In this document: in pieces, positions 33,134 to 46,194 of the stretch
Layout of the letters: the number at the start of each line of letters is the position of its first letter
Numbering within the stretch: position 1 is the stretch's first letter
From: Apium graveolens
Lineage: Eukaryota; Streptophyta; Magnoliopsida; Apiales; Apiaceae
Assembly (NCBI RefSeq): GCF_009905375.1
Contig: NC_133650.1
Location: 61,829,628-61,893,627 of the forward strand
DNA: 64,000 bases
Direction: 5' to 3'
Translations under genes and position numbers: made by a program
The notes under the pieces: model-generated
Told to the model about the DNA's origin: nothing
Databases searched by the model: none
Seen by the model: only the letters and a program-made list of their open reading frames with translations

Positions 33134-35200
33134 TGTAACGCCCTCCAGACCCGGGGTATAAGTCTGGGGGTTACTCGCTAATCACCAAACCTGTACAATC
33201 TGATTAACAATTAATAAATAAATGAAACTAAACCCTTTTAACACTAACCAGGATCTTTTTAGGTTGAAGTATGAAAACAAGAACTGCTAACTACTTTTAT
33301 TACAAACCAACATTCAAAATCTCACAAACTCTTTTTATTACAAACCATTGTCTAATTCATTTTAAAACTAAGTTCATATTTTATTCAACCACACACACTA
33401 TTTATCAACACTCCACCTGCTCGGGCAACTCAAAGCTTTCTTCCTGAATTGGGATCAACACCATGGGTATGAGAGGATCCCGAGGCTTGACCCGCTTCTT
33501 TACCACTCGAGTCCTGATGGATTTCATATTCCTTCTTAACTGAAAACAATAAGGTGAATAACAACAAAAGGGTGAGCCAAAAATTGCTCAACAAGTCCAT
33601 AATATATAAATAATATTAAAGCAATGTAATTGAATCCGTAACCCGTATATATCTGCAAAGATATAACCCCACGAGAATAGAAAGAAGGCCATTACTGGAA
33701 AATACAAACGACTAAACTGGACTCAAGTTCGCAGCTATACCCTGCTGATCAGCCAGGATACAGTGCAGATCTATATCTCAGTATATAGATCTTGTCGGGC
33801 ACCAAGGCACTACGGCCCATCTCAAAGATCCGGTTATGTCCCGGTCCTTAGGATTAAGTAGACTTAATCCCAAAAGTAGTATTATCCAGTCCCTGGATTA
33901 GCAACCGAAACAATCGGTATGCTTTGATATATTCTAATCACCAGAATATATCAATAATTGTGAGTAACAATTGGAATATGAATAATGAATTCAAATGAAG
34001 AGAATAATTCAAGAATGGAACTGAAATATGAACAAAAGAATTAAAGGAGTACAAGCGTAATAAGAATTTGAAATGAATATTACTATTCTGAAAGTAGAAT
34101 AGGGGAGAAACTTGCCTTCTGCGTGACTCACTGCAATTAAATCACTTTCGTCTATCACCTACTCGACCTGCCTTGCTGGCTTAGCTTCTGTTAGCAAAAT
34201 AGACTGGTTAAGTCATTTTATACTTCAATTGCATCTTGAATCTACTTCATTTCATTCCTATTATCTACCCATACGCTTATGATTGACTTGTATATTACAT
34301 ATAAACAAGTAAGACTCGATTATCCACATAACACACATAAGTACATAAGCACATAATCATTTTTATAGTTAAAATAATTTTTAGAATCAAAATCGACTCG
34401 CTGATTGCTCCGCTGATCACCTTCTGCCTCATTTCCCATTTTCCTAGAATTTTTCGGACTCGTCTCGGCACGCATTTCGACTGATAATCAAGCAATTAAT
34501 AAGGTCAACTAATTTCTAGAAGAAATTAGGTCTTCTTATTATTTTCAATGAAAAGAATTCATTTTTCTGAGTAAAATGGCTTTAGTTTCACTCGAATCGG
34601 ACTAACGGTTGAATTATTATCAATTAAACACTGTTAATTCAATTTATTATTCAATATAAATAATTATTACAAATTTTTTAAACTCCTAAAGTAATTATTT
34701 AAGAAAAATCAAAGTCAAAAATAATTTTTCTTTAATTTTTGGAGTTAAAATGAATAAGTTATGATTTATTGAAAGTTATTTGATTAATTATCGGAATAAT
34801 TAATCACTTTTAATGATTTAATAAATAAATAACTAATAAATAATTAATAAGTAATTATTTAATAATATAAAATAATTAATCCCTAATTATTAGGATTAAT
34901 CACAATTTATTGCAAATATTTATAATTTATTATAATTTATTTGATTAGATCGATTATTTACAAATAAATAATGGATACAATTAACTGATACGATAACTAT
35001 CGAATAAATAAACTATTATCAGCATCAGAATTCAACTCAACGATCCACTACAAGTATTTCTACGAGTTATCCGCATTTCTCGCATAATCATCGAAATATT
35101 ACATTTATTATTACAATTTATGCGACTTAAATTAACTATCTGTATTTAATTACCCACTACGAGTAATTATTACGATATTTTACGAACAATTAAATATCGT

Positions 35201-35233
<33 letters not shown>

Positions 35234-36981
35234 CGAACTTATCGTTCAATCATCCGTATAATTACGAGATATTCGTTTTATTCCCCTAATTATCGAATCT
35301 TTAATCATAATATTCGATTAATTTCTTTAATCCTTATTTATTAAGTAATTACTTAATTACTAAATAATAAATAGATAAATGATTAAATAAATAATTAAGT
35401 ACTTAATTAAATCACTAAATTCGAATTTATAAATTAAGAAAATAATTTAGGAATTATTAATAATATTTTACAGAATTTAAAACTAATTTTTAATTGATTT
35501 TCAGAATTAATAAAACTAATTTTATTTTATAAAAATATAATTAAATAATTAAAAATCCAGAAACATTTGTCAGAAACCAACCATCTGACAAAACAGATCA
35601 AAACCGGGTTAACCAAACGGGTCAACCGGGTTGGAATCCGGGTCAGTGAAGAACACCACCGGAATCTGGGTTTAAACCCAGAATCCGGCGACTTCACCGG
35701 ACTCCGGTGAGTCTGATTCGGGGTCAAAAATACATCATCTGAAATCGTTTTTAATCCCAAATCACTGCAAATCACTTCCCCAACCTAATTCAGGCCAAAG
35801 TCAATCAAAAACATCCCTGGATATCATTTTCCGATCAAAACCGACTTCAACTCCGGCGAAAAACCTATCTTTTGATTCTGTAAACCAAATCTAACGTTCT
35901 ATAGTACAAATCAAAGCTAAGAACATATACAATCAAAGCCCTAACCTTTCAAGAACCAAAGATTCACAGAAAACATCGAGTTGTAATTTGAAAATTCAGT
36001 ATAAACCCTAGAAATCGTGAATCACTATACAGACATCGTTTAATCAATTAAACACCATGAATCGACTGTAAATCAACTAACAAAGCTATATCAATCATCA
36101 AAACATTAAAATAACCCTGCAATCAAAAAGGCCTAATCCGAACATAAACCCTAGAAATCGAAAATCAAAAACTACGAATTAAAACGTGAAATTGATGCTA
36201 GAAATGGAAAGAACAGATCAAAACCTTTGATTTGGTTACTGGAATCACACGATTTGATGAAGAAATCAGCTGGAAATCACGGTTTGATTCTCGACCCGAT
36301 TCAAGTTCTTCCCGACCCGAATTTCAGAGAAAAATCTGTTTTTTAATGATTTATTAATTATAATTAATTAATAATTTGGCTATTTATAGTAGTAAAATTA
36401 ATACTCCTAAATAAAATTAAGGGGTTAATTATACATCTAATAAAAATATTGGGCCCTAATTTTTATAATTTTTGAGTGTTAAAATTTAATTTATAAATAT
36501 TTTATATATGCAATATATATGCCAAAATTTCCCAAAAATTGTGAATAATGCAAAAATACAAAGAAATGGTATAAATAAAAGTCCTGTAATTTTATAAAAA
36601 TAAAAATGTAATTTTTGTGGGGTTTTTAACACCCAATGGGGCCCGAAAAAGTCATTTTTCACAAAACGAAAAAATTTATAAAATATCTAGATGTTCAGAA
36701 TAAGGCGGTGGTAAAAGCCGTTTGATGAAAAATAAGGATCATTATTTTATTTGAAATACTGGCTTTAAAATCGTGGTTTGTGTCATAAAACGTTTGAAAT
36801 GAAACCTATGAATGCGAAATAAAACATCTGGAAAATACCTTAAAAATACAGAAATGACACGGAATGCACGTAACACGTAACAGTTAGGGTTTAACAGATA
36901 ATCACACATAATTGACATATTAATACACATAATTTTATTATAAATATGATATAATACAACGTAAATTTCCCAGTCGTTACA
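33134..36981 (-). repeat. 5' LTR of Gypsy-A
   Basis: 3848 bp between TGTAACGCCC (33134) and CAGTCGTTACA (36981). The primer site and gag lie on its left, so it is the 5' LTR of a minus-strand element. It has an AT-rich interior, an (AAT)n run at about 35204-35233, a hairpin at 33767-33792, CTGATCAG at 33745-33752 and the complement of GCTCACCCTT at 33568-33577. ORFs inside (for example 35527-35775) are not supported as genes. Confidence 0.9.
33767..33792. repeat. Hairpin in Gypsy-A LTR
   Basis: AGATCTATA and TATAGATCT form an inverted repeat around an 8-base loop. It sits next to CTGATCAG in the region that becomes the transcript 5' end or leader. Confidence 0.6.
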
Positions 36982-37234
36982 GTTATCATCTTTTAGGTCT
37001 CATTATTATGATCTCATCACAATCCATAAAAAGCTTTACTCTAAACTGTGGTATATCTTATTTAAACATTTAAATAGATAAAGCCCGCAATAAAAACAAA
37101 ACAAGTCTTTTATTAATATCAATGAAATCAAAACGGATTACATAAAAGTTATTCCTAAATCCTAATACATGATTGGACTTAGGACATATCTCTTTCAATC
37201 TCCCACTTATACTAAAGCCAATCACTCTGGTATC
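36982..37234 (-). mobile_element. Copia-X: fragment of an unrelated Copia LTR and polypurine tract
   Basis: On the minus strand TATAAGTGGGAGAT (complement at about 37198-37211) is a typical Copia polypurine tract. An LTR beginning TGAAAGAGATATGTCCTAAG follows, from 37197 down to the Gypsy-A junction at 36982. It differs from the LTRs of Copia-1, -2 and -3, so it is another family. It is the host of both Gypsy-A and Copia-3. Only 253 bp are visible. Confidence 0.7.
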
Positions 37235-37840
37235 TGTTAGGTCACACACACTGTAGAGGGGGGTGAATACAGTGTATAGCACAATCAAATCGATCTCTAA
37301 TAACACAAGTAACAGAAAAAAAACTTTATTCAAAACAATAAACTCTGTTACAGTATGGAACTGTCATCTCTCAGTGATGAACAAATATCACGAGAGCTGC
37401 TAGGGTTACAATTAATAATATTCTCGATGACGATAACACTTATAGTGTAAACCCTATGTCTGTGTTTATATACTACATAGTTACAAGATAATTGCTAATT
37501 GATATGGAATATAATTCTGCTTCCTAAAATATATCAATCAGATATCTTTTCTTCCAAGTATTCTATTCTTCGTAGAATTCCTTCTTCATACATATCTCTT
37601 CTTACGTTTGACTTGATCTTCTTTTCCTTTCAATCAGCCGCCTTCCTTATCTAAAAGTTTTCTTTAGGTCCTGATAATATCTTCTGATAAATATCTCCTG
37701 AACCTTAAGTACTAATAACTTAAGTTCTGACTTCAGTATAAGTGTTGATTTCAGTTAAGTACTGATTTGTCCTGTTTAAGTAAGATTTGAAAACTAAACA
37801 TAAATCATATTAGTCATGACATTATCAAATATATCTAACA
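37235..37840 (-). repeat. 3' LTR of Copia-3
   Basis: 606 bp, TGTTAG...CTAACA, clearly homologous to the Copia-1 and Copia-2 LTRs, with TATA, AATAAA and AAGTWCTGAY words in the same order. It differs from Copia-1 at many sites. Confidence 0.93.
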
Positions 37841-38043
37841 ATCTCCCCCAACTTGTAAATTAGCATAATATACAAGTTTAACAGATATTTGATGATGTCA
37901 AAAACATTAAGTACAAATGCATGAGAATTTGACTAGATAACTACAACTTACAGTCCTTAAAGCTTTACCAACTTTAACTACTGATAACAACTTCAGTCTG
38001 TATTCATATCAGAATTTGAGCAGTTGTAGATCTTGACTTGGCT

Positions 38044-39484
38044 TCACTTTCTGATCTCTCTGATGTCAGGAGTTGTTCTGAGATAGTTCTTTAACAAACA
38101 TCTCTCAGCATATCTGAGTTCATCAATCATCCTCCTTTTAGCATCTTTAAGTTCTGCAGAATCTTCACCAGTTTGAAAGATAGCAGCCCTGAGATCATTA
38201 ATTCTAGCTTTCCTTATATCCTGATCCAGTCTAATCAAATACGCCTTGTCAGACTCAAGATTGAATTCTATAGCCTTATAACCCAGAAAGGTAGTTATAA
38301 TCTTAGCAGAGTTAGGCTTCATCTCAATAATATCACCCTTGTGATCTCTGTACTTTGGAAGATATGTGCTATCAGACTTTACAGAATAAAGCCTTTTCTG
38401 TCTCTGAATTTGATTCTTCAAATAGTTTGCAGCACTTTCTTTTATTCTGTCATTCACTTGAAGTAGAAATTATACATGTTCCAATTCTTCAAAATACTTC
38501 AGTGGAATAGAATTTTCTCTTATATGATAAACCCTACCATATGTCATGAAGTACAACAAGATGTGTTCTTTCAAGTAGGTATGGTAAACCATCTGTACAG
38601 ATTCTAATTGATTCAATCTTTCAGGAGTTGCTCCAATACCTGGTTCACTTAAGGAAGTTGGATCATTGGTTGTGTTCTGTACTCTTCTTTCACCAGCACT
38701 ACCCAATCCAGATTTATCTCTTGCTTCCTTTCCAGTAACCACTCTTGCTTCAAAACCACTTGATGCAGTCTTCAAAGTTTGAGTCTGTTTGGCTTTGGTG
38801 AATCCTGGTAGGAGTAACTTTGAGGGTTTAACATGAGCAATGTCAGAGGTTTCTTTTTCCTAATCTTTTGATATCAAGTCAACTTGAGCTATGTCAGAGG
38901 TTACTTGCTTCTTTGTAATATCAGAACTAACTATATCTTGACTCTGAACAACTTGATCCATGTCAGAGGTTGTCTTAGAAATCTTCCTTAAAGTCAGAGT
39001 AAGATCAACATCCTCAACAATAATTTCTTCATCCACAAGAGGCACATAAACCTTTATAGGTTCACCAACTTTTTCTTTGCCCTTGGACCTTGGGTCTATC
39101 TGCAATTGTGATTTGACCTTGGTTGCTTCAGAATTTGTCCTTTCTTTTATCACAATGCCTTTGGCCTTAGGAAGTTTCTTTTTACCAACAGAAGCTTCAG
39201 ATTTAGAATTGACTTTTTCTGACTTAAGTCTAGCTTCTTCTTCCATCAGACTCTCAAAGTCCATTCCTAGATTTTCCTTAAGAAATAACTGACTTGATAA
39301 TTCTTCATCAAGATCCAAAAGTTCATCAGAACTTATCCTTTTACTAGTAACAGAAACAATTCTTTTTCCAGTATTAGAACTTGTTCTATGACCTGTAGCT
39401 TCAGCTCTTCTTAATGAGAAACCACTACCTTGACCATGACCTCCACCCATTCCAGAGTTTCCCTGGTCATCTTTTTCATCATCT
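38044..39484 (-). pseudogene. Copia-3 ORF3b, C-terminal half
   Basis: From the stop at 38044 the minus-strand frame matches the C-terminal region of ORF3b. Landmarks are LLKNYLRTTPDIREIR, KYFEELEHV and GFEARVVTGKEARDK, then SSDELLDLDEELSSQLF. Stops at 38470 and 38860 break it but the pieces stay in one frame. The sequence then enters the solo LTR. The strong match to Copia-1 and Copia-2 shows that ORF3b is a regular part of this family. Confidence 0.85.
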
Positions 39485-40579
39485 TGTTAGTGTATACTGA
39501 AAATATTTATTTGAAGTATGTACATTTATTTCTGGCCAGTTTATTTGAGAATCATTTGAATGTTTACATGTTGTCTAATATTATATATTGTGAACAATCT
39601 AGTATCAAATGGGATATAGAATATTAGATTGTTAAATACAATTATATAATATAATAAGGTTCACAGCACAGGTGATGTTGGACAATCCACTGGTATGGGT
39701 GTAGTATTATTTAGATTAGTTTATATTGACTAATAAATAATACTAGTATACTTTGTGTATATTGAACAAGATCAAATTTAGAATTGTTCCCTTAATACTG
39801 ATTAAGAAGGAGAACTACGATTCTATGTTATTATTAATGCTTAGGTTCTTAATTCGGAAATAGTAATTGACACGTGTATATTATTTACATGCTTTGATTT
39901 ATATATGAAATAATTCTTTTGAATTATATCATTATATTTTGGGTGATGGAATTATATACATGGTGGATATTATTTATTGAAGGAATCCATGTCCTGATAA
40001 TATTCGGGTTAATGATGTCCCTTGAAAGCTCCAAAAGATTTAATTATGTGAAACCCTGCAGGTGGAATTTATTCTGGCATAATTAAATAAAGGTTGAGTG
40101 GATGATCAAGGATAAAAGATATTAATTAAAAAAATTATCAATAATTTATTTAATTAATGGACATATGATATTTTAAACATGGGGAATTTAATAAGCAAAT
40201 AATATTGGAACCGAATTAATTAAATTACGGTATTAGGAAAGGTAGTGCAAATATTAATTCTTTAGTGGATTGAATTAATATTTAATTACATTGGGCTAGG
40301 CTCAAGATGTAATTAGAAGGCTCAACCTAATTATCCATGGTCCCTATTGTAGCCTATATATATTCTTATTCTCTTCTTGCTTGGCAATTGTGTGAAAACA
40401 TATTGTAGCCACCAAGGAGCAAGAAGAGAGGATAACTTGAGAAGACGGAGGCCACACTTCGCTCAAGGAAATTTGGGAATACAATAGAAGAGCGTGGAAT
40501 CAACCATTAACAAGGTAATCCTCTTTTCGTAATCTTTATCGTAAAACGGAGTAACACCCTAAGTCCGTGGTTCCCAACA
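39485..40579. mobile_element. Solo LTR inserted in Copia-3 ORF3b
   Basis: 1095 bp beginning TGTTAGTGTATAC and ending GGTTCCCAACA. It is flanked by CATCT (39480-39484) and CATCC (40580-40584), a five-base duplication with one mismatch. The same ORF3b position in Copia-1 and Copia-2 is uninterrupted. No internal region, primer site or coding sequence is inside, so unequal recombination between two LTRs of a Copia-like element probably left it. The strand is not determined. It matches no other LTR in the window. Confidence 0.8.
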
Positions 40580-40584
40580 CATCC

Positions 40585-42349
40585 TTCCCCTTTAGTGTCT
40601 TAACAGTTTTGCATTTGGACTTAATTACCTTCTCCCCCTTTTTGGCATCAGCAGGTAAGAGAAGAGAGACAAGCAATTCCACTGAGGATTGGATTTCATC
40701 GAGTTGAGATTGCTGAGAAGCTTGATTTTTCAAAATATCATCAATCTGAGACTGTTACTTCCCTTGGGTTTTCTCAATGTAAGTAACTCTGTCAAAGGTA
40801 GGTTGGAAGAAAGTTTTCTTGTCAATTTTCTTAATCGTTTCTTGCTTGAGCAATTCCTCCTGAATTTTATGTAACTCTACATGAGTTGTTGAATGTAGAC
40901 CTTGCAGATGTCTAGTACCCAATGCAGTGACTCGAAGCTGTATCTTGAAATCATCATTAATTAACATCTCATCAGCTTTTGCCAAGTGCTCAGTAAGAAT
41001 CTTTTCAGTTGGAACAAAGGTAACGGTGTTCCATTCCTTAGTCCACTCCTGTCCTCTAGGACTTTCACTCCAAGGTACTGGTGCTTCTCCTCGAACAAAC
41101 TTCTTGACTAGTTCAGATTTAAAAACAGTCTGTTGAGGTGCATGTCCTGAAGGACCAGCTTCATCAGCATCTGCATTTATAGCAGCATCACCAGTATCAT
41201 CAGCATTTGCAGCATTAGAACTGACAGAATCAGCATCTTCTGTTAAAAGAACAGTATGAGAAGCAATTGAGACTTCAACATCCTCCTCTAAGTGCTGATC
41301 TTCTTCCAAGTTCTGATCAACATCCATAGTCTGATGCTCACCTATATTATGATCATCAACATTGAGATGCAGAGAAGGTGTTGCAGACAATTCTGGAGTT
41401 TCATTAGCATCAGTAAGTGGTGTTGTTGATGGATTTATTGCTGTTGGAGCTTATAAATAGAGAACCTCAGGCACAACTAGATTGTGAATATCAATTTCAA
41501 CACTTATGCCTGGGTCTTCAGTAGATACTGGTTCATGTACAGGAGACACGGGTGGTGTAGATTCTTTATCTGTAGCAGGAGCTTCATGAGTTGGTGACAA
41601 TGAAGATGGAGATGTAGTAGCTCCAGCAAATTCTGGCTGTTTTGAGATCAGAGATTCCTGATCTCCTTCCTTAGCTGCTGCTTCCTCATCATCTGAAGCT
41701 AGCCTGTGAGCTCTTTGTTTCTTTCTTTTCTTTGAAGGTGTAGATTCCTTGGGAGTTTCAGCATAAGACATTCTTCTAAGCCTTTTGAGAAGCTTAGATC
41801 CCCCAATGCCAGTATCCTTTTAAGAAGAGACCTTCTCAGCTTCTTGTATAACAGGTTCTGATACAGGAATCTGTTCCTCACTATCTGACTCATCTCTCAG
41901 AACAAACTTCCTTCTCTTCTGTGTTGTCTGAGGTACAGTCTTTGTCCTCTTGGGCTTGGAAGATGAAGGCTTCACAGTATGTGCTGATGATGAAGGTTGA
42001 GGTAGCTGTGAAGTTTTGAGATATGTTCTGACATTAGGTTGAGTAGATTGAGGTGTATGTGTGGTATGTTCTGATGGTTGTTGAGTTGTCTGGGTGGTGG
42101 TGGTGGGTTGTATATCAGGGTAAACAGATCTGTAGGTTAGAGGATCAGTATTTACCAAGATCTGTTTTATAGACTGAGGTATCTGTAAGGGTCTAACCAC
42201 CGTTTTCTTAAGGTCAGCATTTACGAAGTCATTAAAAGCACGTTTTGCAAGTTTAAAAGGTGGAAATAAAGAACTGGCTGGTTGGGGTTCATTAGCACAA
42301 CAAAAGGTATATATAAGCTGACAGAATCTAGCAAAGTAAACTACATTTC
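40585..42349 (-). pseudogene. Copia-3 ORF3b, N-terminal half
   Basis: It resumes ORF3b after the solo LTR: the coiled coil (NQASQQSQLDEIQSSVELLV), the acidic region with GQEWTKEWN, then the basic motif KPKRTKTVPQTTQKRRK near 41900-41960 that matches the nuclear-localisation-like motif of the other copies. Stops lie near 40752, at 41451-41453 and near 41820. The 41451 stop is at the same codon as a stop near 16960 in Copia-1. Gypsy-C cuts the ORF at 42350, before the N-terminal ~190 residues. Confidence 0.85.
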
Positions 42350-43193
42350 TGTGACGGCCTCAACCCCGGGGTCAGGAGTTGACGTCATCAACAACAATAA
42401 TAACAATTATAAATCAATCTAAAACATAACTACGACCCCTTTACCAAGACCTTTTCCAGGTTTAAGTATGACTTAGGTTAATCAACTAACACAACTCAAA
42501 CTTACAACAATCATCTCGACGCAGCTAACTTAATACAGCAACTCAACAGACCACCCTTGGTCTAGCACAACCATCTCAGAGAAGTCCGACACGAAAGGAA
42601 CTGGAACTCTGCCCGACTATCACCGAAGAATCTCCTAGGCATCTGCAATATATATATAAAACATTCTGCAAGGGTAAGCAATTTCTTGCTCAGCAGCACC
42701 ACTATATGAATAACAAGTAAAACAATTTAAAGTAAAACGGTTAGAGGAAACTTGCCAGAAACATGTAAACTCCAGGAACCTCAAAATCGCTTTGCTTTAT
42801 TAAACAATTTCAAAACTGAATTAATCAAATCTATTGGACGTTTAACGGGTGAAGATAGCTGATCAGTCTACCCTCACCGGACAGCGACTAGTGGCCGTCT
42901 AGAAATAGAATGTATTCTGGAACTTGGGAAAAGACTAGCTAGGTCTTTCCCCCACGCTGGACTAATCGGTTAAACAGAATGCACAACCCAATTAGCCAAT
43001 TACGCAACCTCATGCTGGGCCGTTACCGAATAACGGGCCTCTTACGCAACTCCAATAGATCAACTGAATTCCCTTTTTGCCTTTTTCCAAAATTCCACGA
43101 CATAGGTGGATCAAAATATTCTCTTTATCCAGTTTCCAAAATCATTATCACCTATCTCTTTTATATTTTCAAAACCAATTCTGTCACAGCACA
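42350..43193 (-). repeat. Gypsy-C 3' LTR, first part
   Basis: It begins TGTGACGGCCTCAACCCC, as does the right LTR at 62751. It contains CTGATCAG at 42859-42866 and a one-base variant of the GCTCACCCTT complement near 42670. It ends at the Copia-2 insertion, with target duplication GCACA at 43189-43193. Confidence 0.92.
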
Positions 43194-43780
43194 TGTTAGA
43201 TATATTTGATAATGTCATGACTAATATGATTTATGTTTAGATCTTACTTAAACAGGATAAATCAGTACTTACTGGAAGTCAGGACTTAAGGATATCAGTA
43301 CTTATATTATCAGGAGATAATCATCAGAAGATGGATATCAGAACTTAAGTACTGAAGGACGTTCAGATAAGGACAGCAGCTGATTAAAGGAAAGAAGATT
43401 GAGATAAACATAAGAAGAGATATGCATGAAGAAGGAATTCTATGAAGAATAGAATACTTGGAAGAAAAGATATCTGATTGATATATTTTAGGAAGCAGAA
43501 TTATATTTCATATCAATTAGCAATTATCTTGTAACTGTGTAGTATATAAACACAGACATAGGGTTTACACTATAAGGGTTATCATATTCGAGAAGATTAT
43601 TCATTGTAACCCTAGCAGCTCTCGTGATATTTGTTCATCACTGAGAGGTAACAGTTCCATACTGTAACGTAATTTATTGTTTCAATAAAGTTTGTTTTCT
43701 GTTACTTGAGTTATAAAAGTTCAATTTGATTGTACTATACACTGTATTCACCCCCTCTACAGTGTGTGTGTGACCTAACA
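43194..43780 (+). repeat. 5' LTR of Copia-2
   Basis: 587 bp, TGTTAG...CTAACA. TATATAA at 43544-43550 is the likely promoter TATA box and AATAAA at 43684-43689 the likely polyadenylation signal. U3 holds several TCAGTACTTA/TCAGAACTTA words. Confidence 0.93.
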
Positions 43781-43795
43781 ATTGATATCAGAGCC
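43781..43795 (+). other. Primer-binding site of Copia-2
   Basis: ATTGATATCAGAGCC directly follows the 5' LTR. It differs by one transition from the TTGGTATCAGAGCC type, complementary to initiator tRNA-Met. Confidence 0.85.
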
Positions 43796-43836
43796 TATCT
43801 GTTAACATAAAAACAGTTTAAGATCCAAACACAATC

Positions 43837-46176
43837 ATGTCTGACACAGAAACTCCAACTAAGCCCACCAAAACTGAAGAACCTCCAAAGACACAAATTC
43901 AAAGTCGGTATGAGACCATCAGAGTTCCCATACTGAGATCATCTGAATATGCTATATGGAACGTGAGGATGACCATGTTTCTGGAAGCTACAGATCTAGA
44001 ATATCTTGATAGAATCAAAGAAGGACCTCACAAACCAACCAAGCTCGCTGTTGCAGTTGCAGGTGAAGCAGCAAAGACTGTACCAAAGGAGAAGAATGAT
44101 TACACTGCTGAAGATATCGCATCAATTGCTAAGGATGCTAAGGTACGACACTTACTGCATAGTGCCATTGAAAATGTAATGTCAAACAGGGTAATTAACT
44201 GCAAGACTGTAAAGGAGATATGGGATGCTCTAGAAACAAGGTGTCAGGGAACTGATACAATTAAGAAGAACAGGAAGATAATACTCACTCAAGAGTATGA
44301 ACACTTTGACTCAAAGGCTAATGAGTCATTGACTGATTTATATGATAGATTTGTCAAACTCTTGAATGATTTGTCACTGGTTAATAAGGAGTATAATCTT
44401 GAAGATTCAAACCTTAAATTCCTGTTAGCTCTTCCTGAATGCTGGGATTTGAAGGCAACAACAATAAGAGACAACTACAATCTTGATGAAACAACTCTTG
44501 ATGAAATTTATGGAATGTTCAAGACTCATGAACTTGTGATGGAATAAAGAAGCAAGAGGAAAGGTGGAAAGTCAAGGACAGTTGCTCTTAAGGCTGAAGA
44601 AGAATCCCCCAAAGCACCTACCTCAAGGAAAGATAAGGGTAAAGCTCTTTTCATAAAGTCTGATACTGAGTCATCAAGTTCTGAAAGTGATGATGACTCA
44701 GAATCTGAAAGCTTGGCTGAGACGGATGCTGATGAAGAGATGATGAAGTTGTGTGCTCTTATGGTGAAAGGGATCATAAAGATTGCATACAGGAAGTTCA
44801 GGAAGGGAAAGAAGTTTTCCAGGAAAGGCACAAGTTCTGATAAGAAGAATTTCAGAAGATCTGAGAGCAGAGGAGGAAAGTCTGACAGAGGAGATTATAC
44901 AAATGTCAAATGCTACAACTGTGGTGAAAAAGGCCACATATCTCCTGATTGCAAGAAAGTGAAGAGTGACAAAGGCAAGGCTCTTATCACAAAGAAGAAA
45001 AGCTGGACAGACACCTCAGATTCTGAAAGTGAGGAGAATTATGCCTTGATGGCAAATGCTGATAAGGCAAGTACTGAAAGCAGTTCTGAAGCTGCTGAAT
45101 CAAAGGTACCTCAAACTACTTATGCTTTTCATACTGATGATATTAATGAGTTGAGAAGATATCTTAAAACCATGTTTGTTAGTTATAGAGATCAAACCTT
45201 AATATATGAAAGATTAACTTCTGAAAATCTTGCTTTTAAGAAAAGAAATGATTTCTTAGAAAAAGAGTTAGTTATGTTCCATCAAACTCAGAAAGATAGA
45301 GATGATGCCTTTTATGTAAGGGATGAAGTACTAAAAATGAATGAATCTCTAAAAACTGAGTTAGAAAAGGAAAGAGAAGTTATCAGGACTTGGACTAACT
45401 CTGGCAGAACAACTCAGAATTTGTTAAGTAGTGAAAACTGGAAAGAGGGCTTAGGTTATGGAGATGATAAGAATGATAAAGGAACTGTTAAAATTAAGCC
45501 TGTTGTTGTTAAGCAAAAGCCAAAGTTAAAACCTGTTAAGTTTGTAGCTGTAAAGTCTGATAATGAGAAATCAGAAGTTAAAAAGGAATTAACTTCTGAC
45601 AAACTAAAATAGGAAAAGACAGCTGAAGTAAACATAGGCTTAATGGCAAAGAAGCAGCTTAAGCATAAGTTGAAAGATGTTAAGAATGCAAACAAGGTAA
45701 AATCACCTAGGAAAAATAGGAATGGAAAGGAATGAGTGAATAAAAACAATGATTATAAGCCTGTTCCTGATGCTCCTAGGAAAACATGTCATAACTGTGG
45801 AAGTTCTAACCATCTGGCTTCTTTTTGCAGGAAGAATAAGAACATAAACTCCTTACCTTCAAAGTCAGGAGTTAAGAGTCAGTCTGTTAGATATAAGCCA
45901 CAAAATCCTTGTTTTCATTGTGGTAGTTTATGGCATTCCATTTATACTTGTAAGGAATATCATAGTTTGTACTATGATTATTATCAAATAAAACCTTCTT
46001 TAAAGAAAGTTTCCATTGTTCCTTCTAGTGTAAGTTTTGATTCAAAGTCTGATAGTGTAAATTCTGATAAGAAAAATGTTAACATAAACTCTGATACTAA
46101 ATCCGCTGCAAATGTTAACAAACTTAATAAGGCCAAAGGATCCAAGCAAGTCTGGGTCCTTAAAACTAATCATTAG
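43837..46176 (+). pseudogene. gag: Copia-2 gag (three nonsense mutations)
   Basis: The ATG at 43837 matches the Copia-1 gag start. One frame runs to the TAG at 46174-46176 but is broken at 44545-44547 (TAA), 45610-45612 (TAG) and 45733-45735 (TGA). It has the same layout as Copia-1: DUF4219-like start, UBN2-type core (EYEHFDSKANESLTDLYDRF), zinc knuckle CYNCGEKGHISPDC near 44910, coiled coil, then CHNCGSSNHLASFC and CFHCGSLWHSIYTC. Two of the three stops are C-to-T type changes relative to Copia-1, as expected for methylated silenced DNA. There is no frameshift, so decay is by point mutation. Confidence 0.92.
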
Positions 46177-46194
46177 TGGTCTTTGTGATTGCAG
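46174..46194 (+). promoter_or_regulatory. gag-pol junction of Copia-2
   Basis: The TAG ending gag (46174-46176), an in-frame TGA (46186-46188) and TTGCAG (46189-46194) lie in the same arrangement as in Copia-1. Two bases differ in the interval but both stops and the acceptor-like CAG are kept. Confidence 0.6.

Larger units (their letters stand above)
27143..36981 (-). mobile_element. Gypsy-A: Ty3/Gypsy element, Tekay/Del-like, main part
   Basis: On the minus strand the order is 5' LTR (33134-36981), primer site, a proline-rich ORF, gag, protease, RT, RNase H and integrase with a chromodomain-like tail. The last codons are at 1-52, beyond the Copia-1 insertion, and the 3' LTR lies outside the window. 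RT-RNase H before integrase places it in Ty3/Gypsy; the long LTR and the VEESTWELESEM tail fit Tekay/Del chromoviruses. Gag-pol carries about a dozen stops and at least two frameshifts. It is inserted into Copia-X at 36982; the right flank begins GTTAT and the left copy of that duplication is not visible. Confidence 0.92.
37235..42349 (-). mobile_element. Copia-3: 3' part of a third copy of the Copia family
   Basis: It starts with an LTR (37235-37840) and a polypurine tract identical to those of Copia-1, followed on the minus strand by ORF3b in reverse from its C terminus. The copy is interrupted by a solo LTR (39485-40579) and broken off by Gypsy-C at 42350. Its 5' half (pol, gag, 5' LTR) must lie beyond the right end of the window. 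The left flank is GTATC; its partner is not visible. Confidence 0.9.

Noticed and set aside
35204..35233. (AAT)n run in Gypsy-A LTR
   Set aside because: Ordinary microsatellite in AT-rich LTR; no further signal.
35527..35775. 82-codon ORF in Gypsy-A LTR
   Set aside because: Inside an LTR, no domain, and the surrounding sequence is low-complexity; no evidence of a captured gene.
39485..40579. Reading the Copia-3 insert as an intron or a TRIM element
   Set aside because: TG...CA ends, near-perfect 5-bp duplication and lack of paired terminal repeats or splice borders fit a solo LTR better.
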